64,000 bases of DNA from contig MNCI01006799.1 of NCBI GenBank assembly GCA_015680685.1, forward strand, positions 98,729-162,728. Direction: 5' to 3'. The translations under genes and the position numbers were made by a program. Source of the DNA: Gnetum montanum (lineage: Eukaryota > Streptophyta > Gnetopsida > Gnetales > Gnetaceae). Positions 1 to 11,545 of the stretch are shown here, piece by piece. The notes beneath the pieces are model-generated. The model worked only from the letters and a program-made list of their open reading frames with translations, was not told the DNA's origin and did not search any database. Numbering within the stretch: the first letter of the stretch is position 1; each line of letters starts with the position of its first letter.

Positions 1-214
1 AACCTATCCATGCACTGCAAGGTTTATCCACAAAGCTCTTCTTTATTACCGTACACAACTTGCGTTCAGGTACAAAGCTGCTCGAATAAAGAACCGTTCA
101 CTTGGGGGACTCCTACGGCAGGCACATGGAAAATATTCTATCTCTGGGGTGATCAATCCGCCAGAGCTTCGCTACTTTATGCCTAGGATGTTAAATGAGG
201 GGAGTGCTGCCTCT

Positions 215-222
215 TATTTATA
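215..222 (-). promoter_or_regulatory. TATA box of the partial LTR
   Basis: The minus strand reads TATAAATA here, just downstream (in LTR orientation) of the dyad repeats. The placement matches the TATA boxes at 6625, 18,928 and 35,862. Confidence 0.6.
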
Positions 223-238
223 GATATGGCGGCGGACT

Positions 239-346
239 GCGATATCGCATACGCGATATCGTAGGGAAGGACGCTATATCGCATACGCGATATCGCAGGG
301 GATGCGATATCGCATCAGTTGCGATATCGCGTACGCGATATCGCGG
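239..346. repeat. Palindromic U3 repeats built on GCGATATCGC
   Basis: At least five copies of the self-complementary decamer GCGATATCGC or one-base variants, paired around ATACGC or GTACGC spacers so that larger dyads form. They lie directly upstream of the LTR TATA box, where enhancer repeats would be expected. The CpG density is far above that of the surroundings. Confidence 0.8.
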
Positions 347-354
347 CTTGTGCA

Positions 355-1340
355 ATCCACGTCTCTTCAAATAGGAATGGTGATATGCCCATGAGGAGTC
401 ATAGAACTTTAGAGGAAAGTTGAGAAGAGAGCGTAACAACTCCCCTTGAGGCTACGCCCTTTTCCATTTCTTCTTGGTCCCTTCCCAACTTGTTGGGCAA
501 TGAGATTAGATGTTACTTTTAGTTTCCATGTGAAAGAACCATCGGGTTGCCATGATATAGATCTCCTTATAAGATAGATGGAAGGAGTAGATGTTGTGAG
601 CTCATTGCCTAGTACCATTGGAAAATTGATGACTTATTCATAGAGAGCATAATCAAATGGTAAAATTGGTCTAAATAAGGGATTTAATCTTGATAGCTGC
701 ATTCAATAACTACCAAAGTTCATAGCAGTCATGGAATAAAATTGGAGATTATCATTAAATTGAATGAAAGTAACAATAAAAGCCAAAGTAAAAAGAAAAA
801 TGCAAAAAGTACAAAAGAAAAATATATGAAATAAACATTAAAATATAAAGGAAATGGAAAATGTATAAAGAGTGATGTAAAACAAAAGAAAAGAAAAGAA
901 AAGAAAAAGAAAAATGTTTCATCCTTGTCAAGGTGTTAGGGAAGATTACTATCTACCTCATGAATAAGTTGAAATAAGAAGATTTAGAAAACAAAGCAAG
1001 CTTATTCTTGATTTGAGGTGTAAGTGTTGCAATTGATTACTTGGAAGTTAATGAAAGGTTTGAGTTATTGGATATTGACTAGCATATGCTTCTAAGGGCT
1101 TGTTGGGTGGTAGATTGTCATAGCTCTAGAAGGAAAAGTTGAGTGTATAATATATCATCCTTTCCATAATGTTAGGAACTTGGTTCGTTATGGCACATGC
1201 ATGGGATTCTAATAGAGAACCTTGTATCCTAGTTTGAATTCAACTTTCTGTATTTAGGTGTTGTGGCATTGTTTGTTGTATGCCTTGTGCATTTCATTCA
1301 TCATAAGAGCTACCCTGCAATTTTTGTCTAGCATGTTGAG
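355..1340 (-). other. Noncoding 3' internal region of the old Athila-like element
   Basis: No coding sequence is seen. Minus-strand phrases around 430-480 (a CCTCAAGGGGA block after GGGCGTAG) match the post-integrase region of the two plus-strand relatives at 14,090 and 33,750, which ties this stretch to the same family. An AAAAG microsatellite lies at about 881-916. Confidence 0.6.
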
Positions 1341-2210
1341 TGTCATAAGTATTTATGTTTGTGCTAGGTTAATGTATAAGTTAAGCTCACATGTGGTTGT
1401 GAGTGTATGGTGTTCAGTTTGAATTGAGAGTTTGGGTAATTTTCCGTACACCAACTCATAGGGAGAGTAGCCAATAGTAAGTTTCCATGTTGAGTGATAT
1501 GCCCAGAGGACATCATTGAGTGTGGTACTCCAGTTTTTTCTATATCTACTAATGATCCATGTCAAGATTTGAGTATTCTCCCTATTGATTACTTCAACTT
1601 GATTGTTGGCTTGAGGATGATAGGGTGTTGTAAGTTTATGTTGAATCCCCAAGTGTTGCATTAACTTACAGAATGTAGCTCTTTTAAAGAATGTTCTATT
1701 GTTAGAATTTAGTGCCCTGGGTATACCAAACCTATCTACCACTTGTTGTTGAAGAAATCGAATTGCAGTAGTAGAGGTATAGTCAAGAAAAATTGTAGCT
1801 TTAGCTCATTTTGTACAATAGTCAACAATAATAATGATATAAGACTTCTTATTGGACATGGGAGCGAGGGGTTTCATGAAGTCAATTCCCCAAAGGTTAA
1901 AAGGCTCTAGTGGTCGAATCCACTATTGGGATCCTTCCATCCTTGTTATCATTTCTTCATTTAGTTGGCATCTTTTACATGAATGGATGTAGTGATGGGT
2001 GTCCCTAAAAATCATTGGTCAAAAATATTCTGCCATTAGGATTTTTGTGGCCATTCTTTTTTCTTCATAGTGGCCCTCACAAGGACCCTCATGAGCATCT
2101 TAGAGGACTCTTAGTTGATATGTATCAGGTGCACACCATCATATCAGGTCATCGACATAAAACTTGTAGAGGTTATCCTCTATCTCTATATAGTGCTTGA
2201 CCTGGTGGAG
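1341..2210 (-). pseudogene. Integrase of the old Athila-like element, broken
   Basis: Would insert the retrotransposon cDNA into the chromosome. The minus strand shows an N-terminal zinc-binding part near 1,960-2,190 (HEGPCEGHY, then HSCKRC), then the core with GIDFM, a VDRFGIP stretch and TPYHPQANNQVEVINRE. The longest open piece is 1353-1742 (129 aa), ending near the KLPKLSIQTE part of the C-terminal region. In-frame stops and a lost Asp (NNRT where DNGT is usual) show that it is dead. It aligns along its length with the integrase at 12.2-13.5 kb. Confidence 0.85.
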
Positions 2211-2379
2211 AAATTGCTCTCTCCTCCTATGGTTCCATTCAACAAAAATATCCTATGTGAGTAGATATGAGAGGAATTCATCATATCAATTTGTGACCCT
2301 TTATGCATGAACTTTAGTTACCTAGCAAAGAGAAGCTTATTTGGAAATTGATTAGACAAAGGCTTTTTATCATCATCAT

Positions 2380-2690
2380 TATCCCATCTTAACTGAGATA
2401 GATGGTTTGTAACTGCGTTCTTGGTTTTCTTTTTATCCACCATTGTTAGATCAAACTCTTGTAAGATTACCAATCACTATGTAACATGGGGGCTCATTGC
2501 TGGCTTATTCATTAGGAAGCAAATTTCACTGATTAGTATGCTTAAAAATTAGATATCTAAGCACACAGTGCCAAAATTTCTCTAGAGCATACACCATTGT
2601 CATGAGTTTCTTTTCTATAGTGGTGTAATTGAGTTGTGCATCCACAATGCTCCTACTTGTACAATGGATGTAATATGAATGTGTCTGATT
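2380..2690 (-). pseudogene. RNase H domain of the old Athila-like element, broken
   Basis: Minus-strand fragments read TQLHYTTIEKKLMTMVYALEKFWH followed by a degraded HTNQ part, matching the NYTTMEKELMVVMYVLEKFRHYV segment of the 13.2-kb relative. The domain normally removes RNA from the RNA/DNA hybrid. Several stops and frameshifts are present. Confidence 0.7.
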
Positions 2691-3609
2691 ATCTATTTAT
2701 GTAAGTATTGCTTCCAATGCGTACTTGGATGCATCTATCATGATGTGGAAGGGTTTGGAGAAATCAAGAGCTTGTAGAACTGGTGTCTTTATGAGCTTTT
2801 GTTTCAAGTGTTGTAATACTTATTCACATTACTTGTTTTACTCAAATGCTACATCCTTCTTGGTAAGCTCAAGCAGCAACTCAACAATTTTAGAGAAGTT
2901 TTCAACACAACATATGTAATAACCCATACGACCAAGGAATGACCTTACATCTTTAACTATTTGGGGTTGTCTGTTAGTTCTTTGGATAACCCTTATCTTT
3001 TTATGGTGTACCTCAATTTCCTTGAAATTCTATAACCCAAGATAATGTTCCCTTGGATCATCAAATGGCTCTTTTGCGAGTTGTACCGTAGATTCATCTC
3101 CACACATTGTTTCAATACCTATTTAAAATGATTCAATGCTTGTTCAAATTAGCACCATAGGTGGAGAATTCATCAATGAAGACTTCCACACCACTCCTAA
3201 TCTGCTACTGGAAGATACTTAAGACTAAGTGCTAGAAGGTTGTATGAGCATTGCATAGGCCAAAATACATTTTTTTGTATGTGAAAGACTTCCAAGGATT
3301 TGTGAAAGTTGTTTTGGCCTAGTCTTCTAAAGCAGTTTGTATTTGATTATACCCACTATACCCATCCAAAAAAAATGTAATAGTTGTCTTACAATTTTCT
3401 CCTACACTTGGTCCAGAAATGATAGCAGAAAATGATCCTTGAACATAGCCATGTTCAATAGACTAAAGTCTATACAAACTCTCCACTGTCCACCTTTCTT
3501 TGGTAGAATAATAAGTGGACTTAACCACTCACTATTTGCCACTAGATAGATGAATCCTACATTGAGAAGTTTTTCAACTTTATTTTAACAACTTGTTTTA
3601 ACTTTGGAT
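2691..3609 (-). pseudogene. Reverse transcriptase (palm and thumb part) of the old Athila-like element
   Basis: Continues the RT gene whose N-terminal part lies at 23,705-23,991 across the Copia insertion. The catalytic region on the minus strand near 3,160-3,190 reads VEVFIDEFS, where relatives have FMDDF, so one catalytic Asp appears changed to Glu. Numerous stops are present. Joining the two sides with one copy of the Copia target site gives the expected RQPQRRLNPKLK-like run. Confidence 0.75.
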
Positions 3610-3614
3610 TCAAT

Positions 3615-4178
3615 TGAAAGAAAATTTGTTGTAAAACATTGATCAAACATGCATATAACCAAATTGCAAAAAATCACCGAAATGCGGAAATAAATCAAAA
3701 ACTGACCTCCAACCATTGATGCTTTCGTTTGGACTGTGTGAATGTATTTCAGAGAGTGTCTTGGATTCTTCTATCATACTAACACTCAACAACAATGGTG
3801 TATGCAAACTTCGAGTGTTTGTGATAGGGACAAAAACTTTAACACTACTGTGAGTTTGATATCTTCTGGTGCCTATTTGTTCTCCCATTAAGAACATTTT
3901 ATAGGCCAAAAAATTAGTTACCAAGGATTAACTTTTGGTTTAAATGAGATATATGAGATCATTCTTGTGAAAATCGTTACAACAAATTTAGTTGGTTTCA
4001 AATTTGAAATTGTTTGTTTTCTGTAACACGTAATTAGTTATATTAAAACTTTCCATAATATGTAAATGTGTTATATTGAAACTTTCCATAATGTGTGAAC
4101 AGTTATATTGAAACTATTTGTTTTCTATAATGTGTGAATGGGTACATTGAAACTTTCTATAATGTGCAAATAGTTACA
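3615..4178 (-). repeat. 3' LTR of the Copia element
   Basis: Pairs with 23,114-23,699 over its full length. Both contain several degenerate copies of a TTACATTGAAACTTTCCATAA phrase near the right end, with copy number and phase differing slightly (564 against 586 bp). A purine-rich minus-strand stretch abuts its right edge (CCAAATGGGAGAA), as expected of a polypurine tract. Confidence 0.9.
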
Positions 4179-4502
4179 TTCTCCCATTTGGTCTCCATAT
4201 TTAACCTAATATCCATCAAACCCAACTTTCTAGAAATAAATACATGAATCATGACAGTAGTTCCTTTAGATGTGAGTATTATCTTCCATGTATTACAATG
4301 TATTATTTTTCAAACTTAATTATTTGGTAACCAAACTTTACGAATAAACCCAATGTTTATTCTAGGTCCTGCCATATGTGAATTTTCTCTATTAATTGTA
4401 TGCACAAATTGAATATGAGAAAACATCACAAATGAATAAGAGTTTCATTAAAACTATAAAATTGTATGTAGAAACAAATTACATTATGAAACGAAGTCCC
4501 AT
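4179..4502 (-). other. Copia 3' untranslated segment
   Basis: Between the RNase H stop and the 3' LTR. I see no coding sequence or structured repeat. It ends at the polypurine tract beside 4178. Confidence 0.5.
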
Positions 4503-4925
4503 CTAAAATACATGATCCTTAAATGACTTCATTGGCATTTCTTTTGTCAAAGGATTAGCTATTATCAATTCAATGCTTATATGCTCAATGACCACTTTCT
4601 TTTCCTTAATACATTTCCTTATGGCTAAGTACTTTATGTTGATATTTTTACTTTGACTGCCACTCTTATTATTATTAGCGATAAAGACAATAGTTGAATT
4701 GTCATAAAATATTCTTAATGGCTTATATATAGAATCTACAATTCTAAGGCCTAACATGAAACTCTTCAACCATACACCATGTGAAGTAGCCTTAAAAAAA
4801 GAAATGAACTTTGCCTCCATTGTGGAAGAAGCAACCAAAGTTTTCTTTCCACTCCTCTAGGATATAGCTTCTCTAGCCATCATAAAAGCATAACCAGATG
4901 TTGATTTCTTTGAATCAACATAGCC
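4503..4925 (-). pseudogene. Copia RNase H domain
   Basis: Minus strand: YVDSKKSTSGYAFM, then an ISWRSGKKTLVASSTMEA-type run, then DNSTIVFIANN and the NINIKYLAIRKCIKEKKV region. These are the usual Copia RNase H landmarks (D-SKKSTSGY, SS-TEAE, DN-S-I, HIDIRYHFIR). Usual residues are changed (EA for EAE, NIKY for HI-). The open part is 4503-4838 (111 aa), with stops further upstream. Confidence 0.85.
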
Positions 4926-5080
4926 AACAAAGTTTGAATTAGAGTGGTCAATCACCTCTAGATTGTTAGTTTGTCTATACATAAGCATGTAATCTTTTGT
5001 ACCTTGAAGGTACCTTATTGCCTTCTTTGTAGTCCTTCAGTGGTCAACGCTTGGATTACTCTGATATCTGCCCAACATTC

Positions 5081-5940
5081 CTAAGCAAATGTAATGTTAG
5101 GTCTTGTGCAGACTTGAGCATACATTAAGCTTCCAATAGTTGAAGCATATGGAATGTTGCTCATTTGCCTTTTTTCTAAATCATTCATGAGGCATTGGTT
5201 CAAATTGAACTTGTCACCCTTCACAATGGGTGCTATACTCAATGAACAATCTTTCATCCGAAACATCTCTAAACCTTTATTGATCTAAGTTTCTTGCAAC
5301 AATCCCAGAATACATCTAGATCTATCGCTATGGATTTTAATGCCAATGACATAAGATGCCTTACCCATATTCTTCATGTCGAAGTTCTTAGAGAGAAATT
5401 ATTTCATCTTGTATAGAAATCCATTATCATTGGTCGTAAGAAGGATATCATCCACATATAGGACAAGGAAACAAATTTTGCTCCCATTGACCTTCTAGTA
5501 TATACATTGATCCATGATACTCTCTTCAAAATCAAAAGAAGTGATGACATCATGGAATTTAAAATAGCATTGACAAGAGGCTTTTTTAATCCATATATGA
5601 CTTTCTTAAGCTTGCATACCACCACTAGAGGAAAATCCTTTAGGTTGTTTCATATAAACCTTTTCCTCATATCACTATTGAGGCATGTTGTTTCCACATC
5701 CATATGATGTAATTTGAAATGAAAATGGGTGACCAATGCCATAATCACACGAAAGGGAGTCCTTCTTAGATATAGGAGAAAAGGTCTTCATGTAATCTAT
5801 TTTCTCTCTTTGAGTGAACTCTTTAGCAACAAGTATTACCTTATATCTTTCATGTTGCCTAATGAGTCTTTCTTTGTCTTGAAGATCCATTTGCATCCAA
5901 TGGCTTTAACACCATCAGGAAACTTGACAAGATCCTAGAC
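5081..5940 (-). pseudogene. Copia reverse transcriptase
   Basis: Minus-strand fragments in several frames: VCKLKKVIYGLKKP near 5,600, the catalytic LYVDDILL near 5,450, IPYASTIGSLMYAQVCTRPNITFA at 5081-5180. The order matches the Copia RT palm and thumb. Frameshifts separate the pieces and stops are frequent, so no functional enzyme could be made. Confidence 0.85.
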
Positions 5941-6471
5941 TCCATTAGATGACATAGAGTTCATCTCATCTTTCATGGCATCATACCAAAAGTTAGATTC
6001 CTTACAACTCATGGGTTGTGAAAACATTTTGGGATCATTTTCAACTCCTATGTTGTAGCTAGACTCCTGTAGATACACTATATAGTTAGTAGGAATTGCT
6101 GATTGCCTTACTCTAGTAGATCTCCTTAATGTTGGTTCATCATCCTCTTGAGGAACATGTTTTTCAACAGCCTATTCAATAGGTTTTGGTATCTATTATT
6201 CAGCTGGATCTACTGCTTCTTAATAATCAATATGTGGAACTTCAATGACTAGTTGTTGTTCATCATGCATCTGTTCTCTAGGTGTGTTGTGTACAATAAT
6301 CAGTCTATCACTTGAAATAGAGGGTTGAGCGTTTGCATGATCTTTCTCAGGAACAATGTTCTAGGATCAATTGCTCCTAGTAATTAAGTCATTCTCAAGA
6401 AATTTAACATTCGTTGATTCCACAAACCTAGTAGTATGTGATGGAAAATAAAATCTGTATCTGTTAGATCA
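5941..6471 (-). pseudogene. Copia integrase C-terminal end and linker to RT
   Basis: Minus strand reads a decayed GYPND-type motif at the insertion joint, then a HHILLGLWNQRMLNFLRM stretch matching the usual HTTR-VES-NVKFLENDLI segment of plant Copia integrases. An acidic, poorly conserved linker follows before RT. The frame resumes across the nested element at 19,720. Confidence 0.7.
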
Positions 6472-6476
6472 TTTGG

Positions 6477-7393
6477 TGATGAGTCGTGTTAAGTTGGCTA
6501 TGTTGACAAGGTCTCGTTGATGCGGCCTCATTGACTAGGCCTTATCAATGAGGCCTAGTCGACACATCTTACCATGCGTTGACGAGGCCCCGTCGATGTA
6601 GTATCAACTTTCTAGATTTTCGGCTATAAATATGTGCTTGCAGCTACATTTATAGCATAGTAGATTGTAATTGCAGTAGAGCTCTTGCATTTTTTCCATT
6701 TGAAAGTTAGAATTTTTCCTTCAAGTGCCCGCAACATGAGTCATTGAGTGTACGGATCTTTATTCAAGCATTGTTGTACCTGAGCATGATAGTGTGTGCG
6801 GTAATAAAGATGAGCTTTCTGATAAACCTTGCAGCACTTTGGATAGATTAGCTACTTTATTTATTCATTTACTATTTTCAATTATTTATTAAATGTTTTC
6901 AATTAATTATTAAATATTTTCCAACTATAATATTAATAAGACAATTAAACGAGATAGATTACATACATAAGTACGATCGCTTTGAGTGTAACATGTATTT
7001 GCTTGGTAATCCTAGCAGTGTTATTACTTGGTATGCCCAGTAGCGGATACGTGGGTTTAGGACATGTATGGAGAGTGGGAACAAATACTTATGTTAGGAT
7101 TAGTTAAATGATTAGTTAATTTAGATTAGTTAATCAAATTCTTTTTTATTTACAATTCAAGCACCCAACTATAAAACATAAAAATGATAAAAATCAAATG
7201 TCTCAGTTACACTTAACCATACCAATGAACATCACAAGTGTAATTGGGAGGATAGCGATTGACCTTAAGGCTAGATTTACTTTTTAAAGGGCTAGTGCAT
7301 TGGAAATGACAAAGTCTATAGAATTTGACTAGATTATGCGTGAATGTTTTGTGATTCGTATGGTTGGACGTAGGGGTACCTCATCACTCATCA
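6477..7393 (+). repeat. 5' LTR of the 13.2-kb Athila-like element
   Basis: 917 bp. U3 holds inverted and direct copies of a TGATGAGGCCT-type motif (6,510-6,602), then TATA at 6625, an R/U5 stretch with AATAAAGA at about 6,800, and a CTTGGTATGCCCAGTAG unit near 7,030 that is present once more in the 3' LTR. Confidence 0.92.
6625..6632 (+). promoter_or_regulatory. TATA box of the 5' LTR
   Basis: TATAAATA in the context CGGCTATAAATATG. The identical context occurs in the 3' LTR at 18,928-18,935. Confidence 0.75.
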
Positions 7394-7413
7394 TTGGCAT
7401 CATTGTCGAGGAC
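7394..7413 (+). other. Primer binding site, tRNA-Asp type, decayed
   Basis: TTGGCATCATTGTCGAGGAC directly follows the 5' LTR. It differs from the tRNA-Asp primer site used by plant Athila/Tat elements (TGGCGCCGTTGCCGGGG) only by C to T and G to A changes, as expected from deamination of methylated cytosines. Confidence 0.7.
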
Positions 7414-7999
7414 TTTGTTGTTAAACATGCACTATTTAGGTCTAAGCGAATATCATTAATTTTGTTGTACGAACCTCAAGGTCAATATCATTTCCACTAT
7501 ATATAACATTATAAAATTATAAAAGCATGTTGACAATTTCATTTTTTTTTGCAAAATATCTTCTTCTTCTTGTAAGCCTGAAGATACCAAACCACTAGTC
7601 CCATAAGAATGCAAGGTGGTATACATTCATCCAGATGAGTTTGTGCCAAATTTTACCTTCATCCTACATCAGGATGAACAAATGCGATGATGTGATATGG
7701 AGGGCAATGTCATCTTGCCCTCGATAAATCTGTGCTGGGATGCTATTCAAAACCCTTAAGAAGTTGGGCATAGCATATCTTCATGGATACAACACTTGAA
7801 ACTACTATCCCACTGAAACACAATGTAAACGAGATCAACATTAGGAGAAACTTCATGAAACTACAAAGAGAAAACATTACACTAGCCTAGATCAAGAGAA
7901 CAATGAGGGTCCTCCCTTGGAAGGTTCTCAACATGAAGATTTTCCACCCCTTGCTATTGATGATGAGGGTGTAAACCTAACCTTGCGATCAACTATTCA
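7414..7999 (+). other. Leader between PBS and gag of the 13.2-kb element
   Basis: AT-rich and without a convincing reading frame. It lies where the packaging and leader region is expected. Confidence 0.4.
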
Positions 8000-9920
8000 T
8001 AAATTGGGTTCAGGAAAAAGTGATAGCTAAGGTAGGGACTTCAATAAACATTGCAACAACAAGGGATCTAAGGATGGAGATCATAATAAACGTAAGAGTG
8101 GTGGTGGACACTGCGGTGGCAATGGTGGTCCACCTTCCTCTTCATTCTCTTCATTCAATTTTGAACATTTTTCTTCATTTGATGGTTCTCATGGAAGCTG
8201 TCATTGAAGCAACCATGATGAAGGTGATCATTGAGATAACAATGACTGTGAAGGCCATCAAAATCGAAGGGGTGGTCAAAACCATCATCGGCGTCATTGA
8301 TGCAACGATGATGATGAACCGTTATTGGCGACTCGAAGTATGCTCAACATTGCGGAAGCAGTGAAAATCCCAACTAGGCATATGAAGGGTAGTCAGATCA
8401 AGTGCTTGGACATGAACAATATTCCAAGATTTGAGGGGGATACAATTTTGATCTGTAGGCACATCTACAAGCTTTTCAAGATGCATGTGCCTTACAGAAC
8501 ATAGAGAATGAGTGGCAGAAACTCAAAAACTTTTTCCAAGGACACTCATTAAGGAAGTTGAAAGTTGGCCCCAATCCTTAGAGTTGAAATATATCCACAG
8601 ATGGAGTACCATGTTAGAACTATTTAATGACAAATACTAGATGTACTTTAGAGTGTCTAATCTGAGAAGGAAAATCCAAGGCTAGAAACAAGGAGCACAT
8701 GAACCCTTGGATGTTGCCATGGGCCAAAACTATTCAGTCCTAAACTGATGCCCTAGACATGATTACTCTTAAAGGAAACAACTTTGCCACATCATAGATG
8801 GGTTCATAGTAGAAACATGAAGAACCCTTGGGATGTATGCCCAAGGAAGATTATTTGAATTGAGAGCTCATTAGATCCAAAGGTTAATTGAGTAGGTAGC
8901 AAAAGAACAAGGTGAGCTACAAAAAAAGGAAAGTGCTAAAAAGTATAATAGGGACCTTTGCATTAGAAAATTTGAGGTTTGATTTTGTGATGAGGAGGAG
9001 TCACTGCTTGATGAAGTGGTGAATAGAAAGATCTTGCCCATCCAAAAATCTGTTTCTGATATTTTGGCCAAGGTTGATAAGTTATGGGACTCTTTGGATG
9101 AAAAATTTCAAATTGCTTTTATGATTGCTGAAGAATCCAAAAAGAAAAATAGTGATTGTGATTGTAATCGTAGGAGCTGAACAGATGTTGAACGTGCCTA
9201 CTAAAGAGGTAAGGGAAAAGTTGTTGTAGTAGAGGAAGTTGTGGAGTTTGACTCTGATGATAAATTGAATGTGACATATGCCAATACGAACATCCAAAGG
9301 GATATTGCCCTATGGTGTCACACTTACAAGAGTCTAGAGTATACGCATTGAATCCTCACCTAGCATGTAGGCAAGATCCAAGACGATTACCTTACCCTCA
9401 AGGCAATCCAAGATAATTACACCAACAACAACAAGCTTACTACCCTAGTGGTACTACCCTAGTGGAACTCCTTCACAACCTTATGAATAATACCAATAGT
9501 GGTACCAATCATAGTCGTGGGGAATGCCACCACAAGGTAGCAGTACTCTTATAGGCAACTAGATTCATACAGGTATGATGTTCAACAGCCCGTCTCCCCT
9601 AGGAGTTCTGTAAGCTGTGCATCATTCTAGCATCACTATTACCCTCTAGAGTATCATCGAACACATTCACCATCTACTTGAAGAGAAAATCCATATCTGT
9701 ATCCTTATCATCCTCCACATCCCTCTACACCTATACCTCCACCTTCAACTCAATTACCTTATCCTCCATCTATGCAGGGTGAGATTTCTTCATAGCTGCA
9801 ACAATGAAATGCTACAAGGGCTGTACACCCACAACTAGTTTTTCAACCAAGTGGTCTGGATAATCGAGTAAGGAAACGAATTTTCTTTCAATCCAGTAGT
9901 CCTCTCCAACCCTCAAAACC
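8000..9920 (+). pseudogene. gag of the 13.2-kb Athila-like element
   Basis: Encodes the capsid/nucleocapsid polyprotein that packages element RNA. Landmarks: IKCLDMNNIPRFEGDT near 8,400 (start of the retrotransposon gag fold), a HIIDGFI-like AYAQGRLFELRAH region near 8,790-8,870, a coiled stretch VEQVAKEQGELQKKES near 8,890, and a zinc knuckle CDICQYEHPKGYC near 9,268-9,306. That knuckle is CX2CX3HX4C, one residue shorter than the retroviral form. A Tyr/Pro/Gln-rich tail follows (9,400-9,900). Many in-frame stops. The same landmarks recur at 26.3-28.8 kb (minus) and 31-33 kb (plus). Confidence 0.8.
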
Positions 9921-9924
9921 TACT

Positions 9925-10560
9925 TTGGCTGATCGTCCTACATCTCCATCACCCTCATTCTCTACATCAAATACCTTCGAGTGCCCTTCAAAACAAGTGC
10001 CGCCTAGGATCCGTATTGTAATGCTAACTCATGTTGTTTCTGACTGGATCAAGGTTGGCAATCTTTTAACAAAAAGATCTGATCCAGGAAATCCACTCAT
10101 CTATCTATAGATTGTTGGACAAAAGCCATGCAAGGCTCTTTTTGATTATGGTTTTAGAGTTAATCTCATCTCTCATGATATGTACAAGGCTTGAAACCTA
10201 CCACCTCTTAAGAAGAGCAACATTCGTCTAGAATTAGCAGATTAGTTGATTATTGTACTTTTGGGATTAATAGAGGACATTGTGACCACAGTTTGTGGGT
10301 GGTCCTATCTTGTTGATTTTCTGGTAATCAAGGTGGACAACTACAAAAGTGACTTCCCCATCATTATGGGAAGGGATTGGTTAAGCATGGTTAATGTGCA
10401 AATGGGTATAAGGAACCTATCTTTAGAAATAGCGAAGGAAAATGAGCTAGGAAAAATTGAGAAGAAGTGTATTCCATGCATCACGTACAATGATAACGGG
10501 TGCAATTACATGCAAAGGATTTGGTCAATCAGGAGCACATACATTAAGGTATGCAATTAG
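9925..10560 (+). pseudogene. Aspartic protease of the 13.2-kb Athila-like element
   Basis: Retropepsin-type protease that would mature Gag and Pol. The active-site region reads ALFDYGFRVNLI near 10,130-10,170 (family usually LLDTGAS-NL). The open part at 10,246-10,560 has the flap and second half: EDIVTTVCGW, DFLVIKVDNY, DFPIIMGRDWL. DYG in place of DTG/DSG, together with stops, indicates an inactive copy. Confidence 0.8.
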
Positions 10561-11545
10561 TGTGCACAAGAGATCAATATTCATAGGTGTCTGTATTTAG
10601 CAGCCATAAAGCAAGAGGGCACCCAATGGCTGATAGCTAATTTAGATAGTAGCACAATATGCATGGAGCCAATTGAGAACCTAATGTGTGCATATGTTGA
10701 AGGCATGGAAAAAATTGAACAAGTTCATTCCCAACTCTCTAATGAAGATAATGATACCTGTTGGGGAGAGTTGGAAATTCCTGATCACTTTAAGTAGGAG
10801 CCTTTAGAACTAAAAACTTTACCGATCGGTATGGAGTATGCATTTTTAAAGAATGGTAAATCGGTCATCATTAATGCCAAACTTGCTCCTGAGAAAAAAG
10901 AAAAGTTGTTGAAAGTGGTGAATAAATGGTCAATAGCCTTTGCTTGGTCATATTCAGAGCTAATAAAAATCGATCCAAGAATATGTCAGCATTGCATCTA
11001 CACTGACCTGGCCATAAAACCTAGAAGGTAGCCGTACAAGCGATTGAACCCCAAATTAAAGCAAATCATCAAGGAGGAGATAGAGCAACTCCTCAAGGCA
11101 GGGTTCATCTATTCAATCACAAATAGTAAGTGGGTTAGCTCACTCGTAATTGTATTGAAGAAGTGTGGAAAATGGTGGGTTTGCATCGAATTTAGGCTAT
11201 TAAATATGGCAACATTTAAAGATTACTTTCCTTTGCCATTTGTGGATCAAGTATTAGAAACTATATCTGGGCATTGTTATTATAGCTTTTTGGATGGTTA
11301 TAGTGGCTATAACCAAATCCAAATTGCACCCGAAGATCAAGTTGCAACAGCAAATCAGTAGTGGTGTTGAAGTCTTCATGGATGACTTCACCTATGGAGC
11401 TACCTTTGAGCAAGCCTTGGATCGACTTGAACAAGTGTTGAAAAGATGTGGAGACAAATCTATAGCTCAACTGGCAAAAGAGCCATCTCATGGTCTAAGA
11501 AGGCATTATGCTAGGGTATTGAATTTCACAATAAGGGATTGAGGT
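10561..11545 (+). pseudogene. Reverse transcriptase of the 13.2-kb Athila-like element, internally deleted
   Basis: Fingers region KRLNPKLKQIIKEEIEQLL (about 11,041), then NSKWVSSLVIVLKKCGKWWVCIEFRLLN, FPLPFVDQ, YYSFLDGYSGYNQIQIAPEDQ (to 11,340). The conserved TTFTCPYGTFAYRRMPFGL-type segment that should follow is missing. The sequence jumps, with a frameshift, to VEVFMDDFTYG (11,370-11,400), which keeps the two catalytic Asp residues. The deletion of several tens of residues removes part of the palm, so this RT cannot work. Confidence 0.85.

Larger units (their letters stand above)
1..354 (-). repeat. Partial LTR, minus orientation (solo LTR or 5' LTR of an element extending left)
   Basis: Read on the minus strand this has LTR order: dyad-rich U3 (239-346), a TATA box (215-222), then an R/U5-like part with the phrases seen in the other Athila-like LTRs here (a GTACCTGA stretch, AATAAAGA, then AAACCTTGCAG). 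It interrupts the 3' internal region of the old minus-strand Athila-like element, whose sequence resumes at about 355. The right end is placed at the CA at 353-354, though 358-359 is also possible. The left end lies outside the window, so no target duplication can be checked. Its U3 differs from the U3 of the other LTRs, so it is a different subfamily. Confidence 0.6.

Noticed and set aside
400-470. PPT and LTR end (GAGAGCGTAACA followed by ACTCCCCTT)
   Set aside because: It looked like a 3' LTR boundary, but the same CCTCAAGGGGA block occurs inside the internal region of the relatives at 14,090 and 33,750, so it is internal sequence.
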